From assembly GCA_964480425.1 (NCBI GenBank), contig CAYZPY010000016.1:1-28024 (forward strand): a stretch of DNA of 28,024 nt, read 5' to 3'. This DNA is from CAYYMD01 sp964480425. GTDB lineage: Bacteria > Planctomycetota > Phycisphaerae > SM23-33. Of this stretch, positions 1 to 6,869 are shown in pieces (the first letter of the stretch is position 1; every line of letters starts with the position of its first letter). The notes under the pieces are model-generated. The model ran no database searches and was not told the DNA's origin. It worked only from the letters and a program-made list of their open reading frames with translations. The position numbers and the translations under genes are program-made.

Positions 1-664
1 GATGATAGGCGCGAGAAAAACCACCGCCACCAACGCCACGCTCATAGTCAACATCGTGCCGGTGGTCATGCCGTTTCTGCTCTATTTCGCCGCGCGCGAG
101 CGTCTGCGGCGGGGGGAGTGGTTCGGCACTGCCGTGGCGATGATCGGCGTGGTGGCACTTGGGGCGGCGGACTTCCGCGTGGGTCGGGGGTATCTTATCG
201 GCGACGTGATGTGTTTTGCGGCGATGTTGCTGTACGCCGCTTACCTTTCGCTGGGACGGCGCAACCGCGGATTTGCATCGGTGTGGCTTTACGTGGTCCC
301 GGTGTATTTTGTCGGTGGGGCGGTATGCCTTGCCGTTGCGGCAATTTTGCGCAGACCGATGGGCGTGGCGACGGCGAACGACGCTGCCATGATCGCGGGA
401 CTGGCCGTGGTCACCACCATAGTGGGGCATTCGTGCATGAACTACGCGCTGAGACACGTGCGAGGGCAGGTGGTTGGCATCGCCAATCTCGGGCAGTTCG
501 TTTTCGCCGGGACGATGGCGTATTTCCTCCTGCACGAGTCGCCGCAGGCGCTGTTTTATCCGGCGGCGGCGCTGGTGCTGTTCGGCGCGGTGATTGCGAT
601 ACGCTTTAAGCCCTCCGAAAAAGTGCCGACGGAAACCTCCCCGCCCCAAGACCACTACAAATGA
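1..664 (+). CDS. EamA/DMT-family transporter, C-terminal part (5' end cut by window)
   Basis: The protein is almost entirely hydrophobic helices separated by short basic loops, with about seven membrane segments in 220 residues. This matches the second half plus part of the first half of a ten-helix EamA (drug/metabolite transporter) protein. The late stretch with GHSCMNYALRH followed by a GQ-rich helix and a TM helix ending in a basic tail is typical of the second EamA repeat. The reading frame is open to the window edge. The ATG at position 2 is therefore probably internal, since a full family member has about 290-300 residues. The stop overlaps the start of the next gene in an ATGA, which indicates translational coupling. 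The substrate cannot be read from sequence. Confidence 0.75.
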   Translation, partial: MIGARKTTATNATLIVNIVPVVMPFLLYFAARERLRRGEWFGTAVAMIGVVALGAADFRVGRGYLIGDVMCFAAMLLYAAYLSLGRRNRGFASVWLYVVPVYFVGGAVCLAVAAILRRPMGVATANDAAMIAGLAVVTTIVGHSCMNYALRHVRGQVVGIANLGQFVFAGTMAYFLLHESPQALFYPAAALVLFGAVIAIRFKPSEKVPTETSPPQDHYK

Positions 665-1353
665 GCGACACGACGGGAAAACTGATGGAGATGTACGAGG
701 CGATGCGGCGGCGGTTTGGTCATCGCCACTGGTGGCCGGCCGTGCACGCCGAGACGCCCGCCGGGCGAAAACTGGAGATCTGCATCGGCGCGGTGCTCAC
801 ACAGAACACGAACTGGCGGAACGTCGAGCGGGCGCTGGAAAATCTGCGACAGGCCCGCTGCCTCGACGTGGAGGCGATACACGAAGAATCGCACGAGGAA
901 CTGGCCGAACTTATCCGCCCGGCGGGATATTACAACGTCAAGACCAGGCGGTTGAAAAATTTCATTGCGAAGGTTCACGACGAGTTCGACGGCGACGTCG
1001 AAGCGTTCCTGGACCGTTCGGTGTGGTCGCTGCGCGAGGATCTGCTGAGCATAAGCGGCGTGGGTCGCGAGACGGCAGACAGCATGATCCTCTACGCCGC
1101 GGGAAAGCCCACTTTCGTGGTGGACGCCTACACGTACCGCGTGCTGCTGCGGCACTTTGTCATCGCCCCCGAGGACGATTACGAAATTATAAAAGAGTTG
1201 ATGGAATCCTCGCTTCCCGAGGACGTGGAGCTGTGGAACGATTACCACGCCCAACTGGTGGAGGTTGGCAAGCGCTACTGCCGGACCAGGGCCCGTTGCT
1301 CCGGTTGCCCGCTGGAGCAATTCGAGCACGACCCCCAGGCGGGCGCGTATTAA
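661..1353 (+). CDS. HhH-GPD DNA glycosylase (endonuclease III / MagIII-like)
   Basis: This 230-residue protein has the endonuclease III fold. A helix-hairpin-helix lies at residues 127-145 (SISGVGRETAD), and the catalytic aspartate is D155 in FVVDAYTYR. The lysine that makes endonuclease III a beta-lyase is replaced by E137. That suggests a monofunctional glycosylase nearer to the 3-methyladenine MagIII group (COG2231) than to true Nth. The C-terminus has three cysteines (C207, C213, C216) in the spacing of an FeS loop, but no fourth cysteine follows, so the cluster may be absent or incomplete. The gene overlaps the transporter by 4 nt (ATGA) and ends 15 bp from a convergent gene. The likely role is base-excision repair of alkylated or otherwise damaged bases; the substrate is inferred only. 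Confidence 0.85.
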   Translation: MSDTTGKLMEMYEAMRRRFGHRHWWPAVHAETPAGRKLEICIGAVLTQNTNWRNVERALENLRQARCLDVEAIHEESHEELAELIRPAGYYNVKTRRLKNFIAKVHDEFDGDVEAFLDRSVWSLREDLLSISGVGRETADSMILYAAGKPTFVVDAYTYRVLLRHFVIAPEDDYEIIKELMESSLPEDVELWNDYHAQLVEVGKRYCRTRARCSGCPLEQFEHDPQAGAY

Positions 1354-1368
1354 CTGTGCGCCGGCGGG

Positions 1369-2469
1369 TTATTCTTCCGCGCCGACGGCCGCCGCCATGG
1401 CCCGCTCGTCGTCGGCGCCGGTGGTTTTCGTGAACTGTCTGCGGAGGCGGTTGCGCACCCCGTGGGGCAGACGGCAAAATTCCACCACGCGATCGCGCCC
1501 GGTGTCTTTTGCCTCGAGAAGCGCCTGGTCGGCGAAGTACATCAGCATTTCAGGATCGGTTATCTCGGCGTCCGAGGGGTACGTAGCCGATCCGATCGAC
1601 ACCGTCACGTGTATGTGCTCGCCGTGCACGGTGAACCTGCGGGAGTAAACCTTTTTGCGGATGCGCTGTGCGAACTTGGCCGCCTGCGAGCGGTTTGCCT
1701 TTGGCAGCAGGATGCTGAACTCCTCCCCGCCGGTGCGTGCGACCACGTCCGATTCGCGCAGGGACTGCTTGAGTATGACGGCCAGTTCCTTGAGCACGTA
1801 ATCGCCGCTGGGGTGCCCGTGCGTGTCGTTTACGATTTTGAAGTGGTCGATGTCCAGCACCAGCAGCGAGAGGTGCTGGTTGTAGCGCTTGGCGATTCTG
1901 AATTCGTGGCGCAGGAGGTCGCCGAACGACCGGACGTTCTGTATGTGCGTCAGCGGGTCGGTTGTGCACAGGACTTGGAGGTGCGCGTTGTCGCGGCGGA
2001 GTCTGGCCAGGAGCTTCCGCTCGCGCTGGAGCGACTGGTCCAGCGCGAACTTTGAAGCCGCAAGCTGATCGTGCAGGTGTTTGACCCTCAGCAGCGAGCG
2101 GATTCGCGCAATTATCTCAGCGGGCGAGGTGCCGGCGGATATCACGTCGTCGGCGCCGCTGTCCAGAAGGCGGCAGCGCTGCTGCTCTTTGTCGGAGCCG
2201 GTAAGTATCATTACCGGAAGGTGTTCGCCCGTCGCCACCTGCCGAAGCACGCCGGGAAGGTCCATGTCGACCATCTCCTCGAAGGGCATGTGCAGAAGCG
2301 CAAGGTCGATGTTTTGGTTCCGCACCGCCGAAAGGGCCTCTATCTGCTCCAGCGCCTGGATCACCTGCCAACCGGCCAGCGTCAGGTGCGCGCATAGACG
2401 CTTGGATTCGACCAAGTCCTCCGACATAAGGAGGATACGCGAATTATTATAGGGATCCTCCCTGTTCAT
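1369..2469 (-). CDS. Diguanylate cyclase with degenerate receiver domain (PleD-like)
   Basis: Residues 10-130 form a receiver (REC) fold, followed by a short coiled linker and a GGDEF domain from about 165 to 335. The active-site motif GGEEF is at 247-251, the metal-binding aspartate is at 206-208 (LDIDHF), and an inhibitory I-site RESD sits at 238-241, five residues before GGEEF. An active cyclase making c-di-GMP under product feedback is therefore expected. In the receiver, the strand that should carry the phosphoacceptor aspartate reads IDLALLHMP, with H60 in the Asp position, so classical phosphorylation looks impossible. The start is supported by AAGGAG six bases before the ATG. It is transcribed divergently from the phosphofructokinase gene and convergently to the glycosylase gene. 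Confidence 0.9.
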   Translation of the reverse strand: MNREDPYNNSRILLMSEDLVESKRLCAHLTLAGWQVIQALEQIEALSAVRNQNIDLALLHMPFEEMVDMDLPGVLRQVATGEHLPVMILTGSDKEQQRCRLLDSGADDVISAGTSPAEIIARIRSLLRVKHLHDQLAASKFALDQSLQRERKLLARLRRDNAHLQVLCTTDPLTHIQNVRSFGDLLRHEFRIAKRYNQHLSLLVLDIDHFKIVNDTHGHPSGDYVLKELAVILKQSLRESDVVARTGGEEFSILLPKANRSQAAKFAQRIRKKVYSRRFTVHGEHIHVTVSIGSATYPSDAEITDPEMLMYFADQALLEAKDTGRDRVVEFCRLPHGVRNRLRRQFTKTTGADDERAMAAAVGAEE

Positions 2470-2597
2470 CTATCGCTCCTTAATTAACCGAACTTCCTTC
2501 CGGATGAAACTTACAATTCCACGCGCCCGGATGCCAGAATCGGCGGAAAATATGCCTTCGGCGTCGTCGTCGCGGCGGCGTTATTTTGATTTGAGCA

Positions 2598-2625
2598 TTG
2601 TCAGGGGGGTGTGGATAAATATAAT
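2598..2625 (+). promoter_or_regulatory. Sigma-70-like promoter for the phosphofructokinase gene
   Basis: TTGTCA (2598-2603) and a perfect TATAAT (2620-2625) are separated by 16 bp. Transcription would begin near 2632, about 40 bases before the phosphofructokinase ATG. The rest of the 203-bp divergent gap shows nothing else I can name. Confidence 0.6.
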
Positions 2626-2672
2626 GTTTGGTACCATCGCGGAGACTAAGAGGTTCTGGATAAGGGAGATAT

Positions 2673-3953
2673 ATGAGCGGCATAAAAGGCAAGGCGGTAG
2701 TAGCGCAGTCTGGCGGGCCCACTGCCGTGATAAACGCAAGCGCGTGCGGCGTGATACAGACGGCCCTGGAGCACCCGGATACTTTCACCGGCGTTTACGG
2801 CGCGCTGAACGGCGTGCTGGGCGTGTTGAACGAGGAACTGTTCGACCTGGGCAGGGAGAAGCCCGAAGACATCGAGGCCCTGAAGCGCACCCCTGCCGCG
2901 GAGTTGGGCAGTTGCCGGTACAAACTCAAGGACCTGGACAGCAACCGCGCCGACTACGAGCGCATCCTTGAGGTCTTCAAGGCGCATGATATCCGGTTCT
3001 TCTTCTACATCGGGGGAAACGACTCGATGGACACCGCCGACAAACTCGCCCGCCTGGCCGCCGATGAGAATTATGAGATGCAGGCAGTCGGCGTGCCTAA
3101 AACTGTGGACAACGACCTGGCGCACACCGACCACTGTCCGGGCTACGGCTCGGTGGCCAGGTACACCGCGGTAAGCGTGATGGAGGCCGGACGAGACACT
3201 GACGCCCTGTACACCCATGACACCGTGACGGTCCACGAAATTATGGGACGCAACGCCGGGTGGATCACCGCCGCGGCGGGCCTGGCCAAACGCAGCCCCG
3301 CCGACGCGCCACATCTTATCCTGGTTCCGGAAATTCCGTTCGTGACTGAAAGGTTCGTCGAGCAGATCAAACGCTGCCTGAAGGAACACAACAGGTGCTT
3401 CATCGCCTGCGGAGAGGGCATCAGGACGCCCAACGGCAAGTATCTCGCCGACGTTGGCGACCAGTTCGCCGAAGATTCCTTCGGTCACGTGCAGTTGGGC
3501 GGCGCCGCCGAGGCGGTCAGGGCGATTGTCGAGAACGAGGTCGGCGTAAAGTGCCGCACGAACCGCGCCGGCACCGCCCAGCGGGTGGCGATGCACATCG
3601 CCTCGGCCACGGACGTGAAGGAATCCTACATGTGCGGTGCGGCGGCGGTGTCCGCCGCGATGGACGGCGTTACGGGAAAGATGGTTACACTACAGCGCCA
3701 GGGCGGCGACGAATATCGCTGCACCACGGGCCTGGCGGACCTGGCCGAGGTCGCCAATGGTGAAAAACCCCTGCCCAGGGAGTACCTCGACGCCGAAGGA
3801 ACAGGCGTAACGGATGAGTTCCGCAAATACGCTCTTCCGCTGATAGCCGGGCAGGCGGAGATTGACCTCGGCGATGACGGACTGCCTGTGTACGTGCGCC
3901 TTGGCAAATATATGGTGGAGAAATTGACCGGCAGGTCGTATAATGCGGAATAA
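2673..3953 (+). CDS. 6-phosphofructokinase, PPi-type (diphosphate--fructose-6-phosphate 1-phosphotransferase)
   Basis: This is a phosphofructokinase A-family enzyme of 426 residues. It opens with the nucleotide/phosphate loop AQSGGPTAVINAS, carries GGND at 114-117, PKTVDNDL from 142 with the catalytic aspartates, and the substrate motif MGRNAGW from 191. ATP-dependent enzymes have glycine at the second position of GGDG and in PGTIDND. Here these are Asp (GGND) and Lys (PKTVDND), the two changes known to mark pyrophosphate-dependent enzymes. It would phosphorylate fructose-6-phosphate reversibly in the cytoplasm. GGGAG lies four bases before the ATG, and a good promoter precedes it. No terminator is seen before the next gene 59 bp downstream, so co-transcription is possible. 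Confidence 0.9.
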   Translation: MSGIKGKAVVAQSGGPTAVINASACGVIQTALEHPDTFTGVYGALNGVLGVLNEELFDLGREKPEDIEALKRTPAAELGSCRYKLKDLDSNRADYERILEVFKAHDIRFFFYIGGNDSMDTADKLARLAADENYEMQAVGVPKTVDNDLAHTDHCPGYGSVARYTAVSVMEAGRDTDALYTHDTVTVHEIMGRNAGWITAAAGLAKRSPADAPHLILVPEIPFVTERFVEQIKRCLKEHNRCFIACGEGIRTPNGKYLADVGDQFAEDSFGHVQLGGAAEAVRAIVENEVGVKCRTNRAGTAQRVAMHIASATDVKESYMCGAAAVSAAMDGVTGKMVTLQRQGGDEYRCTTGLADLAEVANGEKPLPREYLDAEGTGVTDEFRKYALPLIAGQAEIDLGDDGLPVYVRLGKYMVEKLTGRSYNAE

Positions 3954-4012
3954 ACATACGGAGCACCGAAACGCATTCATATATTTCATAGTTTTATATC
4001 AAAAGGAACGGA

Positions 4013-5554
4013 ATGCTCCGATTCGAAGTTTATCGAGACGGAAAGCCGGCGGACGATATTGACCTGGCCGGGGCTTATTTGTTCGGTCAGGACGGCATAC
4101 CGGTCAGGGCGGACATCGCCTTTGCCGACGGGGTGATTCACTGCCGGAAACACGCGCCGGGACCGTGCGGTCTGGCGGTGGTCTGGGACGCCGGTAAGGT
4201 GGGGCGATTTCTCATACCAACCACGCGCCTTCCGGAGCGGGGACGTCCTTATAATCTCAACCTCGAACTGGCGCGCGCCCAGATGATGCAGACTGCCCGG
4301 AAACGCGAAGACTGGGGCCTGTTCGATTACCGGGACGCCGGACAGCTCAACAAGCAATACCGCGCCGTTGGCAGGAAATTCATCGAGGCGATCAAATGCC
4401 ACGACCCCGCCGAGGCGGCGAAATTGGCCGACAGGGTTGTTGCCGACGGCATGATACTGAACGAGAAAATAGCCCTTTTCCACGCAGACATATTTCTTGC
4501 CCATCGCAAGACGGGCACCGGCGCCGAGAGATTCAATTTCGGATGCGGCATAGACATCAACGGCGAAGGGCAGGCGTACGCCAGGCGACTTAACGACGCG
4601 TTCGATTTCCTGAGCATACCCTCGGAGTGGAAAAAGACCGAGCCGAAGGAGCGCCTCAACGAGTACACCCTCACCGACAAGTGGGTGAACTGGGCGGCGA
4701 AAATCAAAAAACCCGTGCACTTCGGGCCGCTGGTGAGTTTCGCGCCGCAGGACCTTCCCCAGTGGTTGTACATCTGGGAGCACGATCGCGAGGCGCTGCG
4801 CGACCTGGTGTACGAACACATCCAGCGCCTGGTGAACCGCTACAAGCAAAAGGTCAGCGTCTGGAAGGTGCTTTGCGGCATCCATGCCCAGAACGAGTTC
4901 AATTTCAATTTCGAGCAGCTGCTGGAGCTTACGCGAATGAGCTGCCTGCTGGTCAAGAAGATAGACCACGACGCCGATGCGCTGATCGAGATAATCATGC
5001 CCTGGGGCGAGTATTACGCCAGGAACCAGCGGACCATCCCGCCGTTGCTCTACGCGGACATGGCCGTGCAGAGCGGGGTGAAGTTCGACGGTTTCGGTCT
5101 CCAGTTGCGCATGGGCGCGCCGCGCGACGGATATTTCCTGCGCGACCTGATGCAGATCAGTTCGCTGATTGACGAGTTCATGAGTTTCGGCAAACCGCTG
5201 CACATTACCGCCTGCCAGGCGCCCTCCGGGGCGTCGGGCGGGGGCGCGGATACGAACGGGCGGCGCAAGGGCGTCGCGCCGTCCGCAGGTCGGTGGCACG
5301 CACCGTGGTCGGAGCGCCTTCAGGCGGAGTGGCTCCAGGCGCTTTGCAGAATCGCCATTTCCAAACCGCACGTGCAGTCCATTTGCTGGGCGGACCTGGA
5401 CGACGCCGACGATATGCTCATATCCGGCGGCGGACTGTGCCGAAAGGATTTGAGTCCGAAAATGGCGTACAGGGAGCTGCGCAACTTCAGGGCGCAATTT
5501 CTGAGCGGAAATGTCAGCACAACCCCCATATCCGCGGCGAACGGCAAGACGTAA
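4013..5554 (+). CDS. GH10-like (beta/alpha)8 protein, nucleophile apparently lost
   Basis: The 513-residue protein resembles family 10 glycoside hydrolases (endo-xylanases). SIPSEWKKTEP at 201-211 corresponds to the ENEMKW region, KKPVHFGPLVSF followed by LPQWL (233-252) to the GHTLVWH/LPxWL segment, and QNEF at 293-296 to the acid/base NE motif (E295). About 105 residues later, where GH10 enzymes have the nucleophile in ITEL, this protein reads HITACQ, with A400 at the glutamate position. There is no signal peptide, and an N-terminal beta-rich domain of about 90 residues precedes the barrel. It may be a carbohydrate-binding or regulatory pseudoenzyme, or an enzyme with a rearranged active site. 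AAAGGAAC precedes the ATG. The first codons of the downstream HhH gene overlap its 3' end. Confidence 0.65.
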   Translation: MLRFEVYRDGKPADDIDLAGAYLFGQDGIPVRADIAFADGVIHCRKHAPGPCGLAVVWDAGKVGRFLIPTTRLPERGRPYNLNLELARAQMMQTARKREDWGLFDYRDAGQLNKQYRAVGRKFIEAIKCHDPAEAAKLADRVVADGMILNEKIALFHADIFLAHRKTGTGAERFNFGCGIDINGEGQAYARRLNDAFDFLSIPSEWKKTEPKERLNEYTLTDKWVNWAAKIKKPVHFGPLVSFAPQDLPQWLYIWEHDREALRDLVYEHIQRLVNRYKQKVSVWKVLCGIHAQNEFNFNFEQLLELTRMSCLLVKKIDHDADALIEIIMPWGEYYARNQRTIPPLLYADMAVQSGVKFDGFGLQLRMGAPRDGYFLRDLMQISSLIDEFMSFGKPLHITACQAPSGASGGGADTNGRRKGVAPSAGRWHAPWSERLQAEWLQALCRIAISKPHVQSICWADLDDADDMLISGGGLCRKDLSPKMAYRELRNFRAQFLSGNVSTTPISAANGKT

Positions 5555-5924
5555 TCGCTACAGTTTGGCGTGGAGCAGACCCAACAGGGCCGCGCTTATC
5601 GTCCTGTGCGCCGTCGGCGGAGCGGTGGTGTGCATGCAGTCGATGGCGGCGCCGGTGAAGTTCGAGAAGTCACCGCCGGTATTTCCTCATCGCCGGCGGC
5701 TGGCGTTCGAGGGAATCGACCCCAACACGGCCTCGATTGCTTCGCTTCGCCGGCTGGGCGGCATAGGTCCCCGCAAGGCCAGTGCAATTGTGGAGTACCG
5801 CCGGTCGGTCGGGGGGCGGGCTTTCAGTCGCCCCCGGGACCTTCAGAAGGTCCACGGAATAGGTCCCGCCACGGTAAAGCGCGCCGAGCCGTACCTGGTA
5901 TTTCCGGATAATCCGGGTCTTTAA
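5511..5924 (+). CDS. ComEA-like helix-hairpin-helix protein with N-terminal membrane anchor
   Basis: The 137-residue protein has a basic N-terminus, one hydrophobic segment at about residues 27-45, and then a tandem HhH domain at about 68-130 with DPNTASIASLRRLGGIGPRKA and a second VHGIGPATVKRAE hairpin. This is the ComEA arrangement: a membrane-tethered, non-sequence-specific double-stranded DNA-binding domain outside the cytoplasmic membrane, known from DNA uptake. The ATG at 5511 overlaps the GH10-like gene by 44 nt. It is preferred because the next in-frame ATG falls at the end of the TM segment, and GAGCGG sits just upstream. No other competence genes are visible, so the role in uptake is inference. 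Confidence 0.75.
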   Translation: MSAQPPYPRRTARRNRYSLAWSRPNRAALIVLCAVGGAVVCMQSMAAPVKFEKSPPVFPHRRRLAFEGIDPNTASIASLRRLGGIGPRKASAIVEYRRSVGGRAFSRPRDLQKVHGIGPATVKRAEPYLVFPDNPGL

Positions 5925-5961
5925 TATTGAACCTCCGCCGGGGGCAAACATAATAACCACC

Positions 5962-6696
5962 ATGCCGCCAGCAAAACCGCCACCGAAATCCAGGGACGTT
6001 TCCTACGCCAGCCGGACGAGACACCCGCTGAACAATCTTTTATTTGTACTGCCCATGCTGGCGGTCTTTCACGTCGGGCTGGGGCTGACCAGCACGTCGC
6101 TGTCGGCGCTGCGCGACATAGACCGCGTGCTGAAATATTTCGGAGCGGCCCAGGCGTACCTTCCGCCCGTGCTGGTGGTGGCGGTGCTGCTGGCGCATCA
6201 GCTTTTCGGGAAGCACCAGTGGAAGGCCGAGCCGAAAATTCTCGCCGGAATGCTCGCCGAGTGCGTCCTGTGGATGGTTCCGCTGATTCTGATGGGGTAT
6301 CTCACCGGGCGTATGCTCGCCAACCAGGCGGCCGGTCAGGGCGCCCGCCCGATAACCGAGGGCGTGCTGGTCGCCATCGGGGCGGGTATTTACGAGGAGT
6401 TTATATTCCGGATGTTCCTGGTGAGTCTGGCGTTGTTGATATTCACCGACATAGCGAACCTACCCCGGCACCGGGTGGCCCTTGGGGCGGTGCTGGTGGG
6501 GGCGGTGCTGTTCAGTCTGTACCATTTTTCACCGGCGCATTTCTCGTCCTGGAGCGAATTTCCGTGGCGCAAGTTCTGGTTCAGGGCGATTGCGGGCGTT
6601 TACCTTGGAGCGTTGTACGTGGTCCGCGGATTCGGCATTACCGTAGGCACGCACGCGTTTTACAACATTTTCACGGTCCTGTACGCCGCGAATTAA
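5962..6696 (+). CDS. CPBP-family intramembrane glutamic/metalloprotease
   Basis: A 244-residue multi-pass membrane protein with about six hydrophobic helices. It carries the three CPBP (Abi/Rce1-like) motifs: EEFIFR at 145-150 (EExxxR), a helix with SLYHFSPAH (H188), and GTHAFYN (H231, N235). These residues form the catalytic site of Rce1-type proteases in the membrane. The physiological substrate is unknown; the family includes prenyl-protein proteases and bacteriocin immunity proteins. The spacing to the HhH gene is 37 bp. No clear Shine-Dalgarno is visible before the ATG at 5962, so a start a few codons away remains possible. A GC-rich hairpin follows the stop. Confidence 0.85.
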   Translation: MPPAKPPPKSRDVSYASRTRHPLNNLLFVLPMLAVFHVGLGLTSTSLSALRDIDRVLKYFGAAQAYLPPVLVVAVLLAHQLFGKHQWKAEPKILAGMLAECVLWMVPLILMGYLTGRMLANQAAGQGARPITEGVLVAIGAGIYEEFIFRMFLVSLALLIFTDIANLPRHRVALGAVLVGAVLFSLYHFSPAHFSSWSEFPWRKFWFRAIAGVYLGALYVVRGFGITVGTHAFYNIFTVLYAAN

Positions 6697-6741
6697 CCCC
6701 CCGCGTGCGCCGCGCCTCTCAAATCCGTAGCGGCGTGGGGG
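6697..6741 (+). terminator. GC-rich hairpin after the CPBP gene
   Basis: CGCCGC (6708-6713) pairs with GCGGCG (6730-6735), and outer runs of C (6697-6702) and G (6737-6741) extend the stem across a small bulge. No T-run follows, so it is either a factor-dependent or incomplete terminator, or an RNA 3'-end stabiliser. Confidence 0.4.
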
Positions 6742-6776
6742 TACACTGTAATGATGCGTATAAATGATGGATATAC

Positions 6777-6804
6777 TTGACAGAGTGAAAAATACACCGA
6801 GAAT
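6777..6804 (+). promoter_or_regulatory. Possible promoter for topA
   Basis: A perfect TTGACA at 6777-6782 is followed after 16 bp by GAGAAT (6799-6804), a 4/6 match to the -10 consensus. The position, about 60 bases before the topA ATG, is right. The -10 overlaps a small inverted repeat (CCGAG at 6797-6801 with CTCGG 8 bases later). Confidence 0.4.
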
Positions 6805-6869
6805 CATCCCTCGGATTCGCGGGTAAAAATCTCTTAAAACCCGACCTGCCGCCAACCGAAGAAGTAACC

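Noticed and set aside
594..1433. Arg-rich open frame overlapping the glycosylase gene
   Set aside because: It is the +1/+2 shadow of a motif-bearing gene and has an implausible Arg/Gly-rich composition.
3986..5497. Long open frame antisense to the GH10-like gene
   Set aside because: It mirrors a GC-rich coding gene with recognisable GH10 motifs. It has no start signal or family features of its own; such antisense frames are expected at this GC content.
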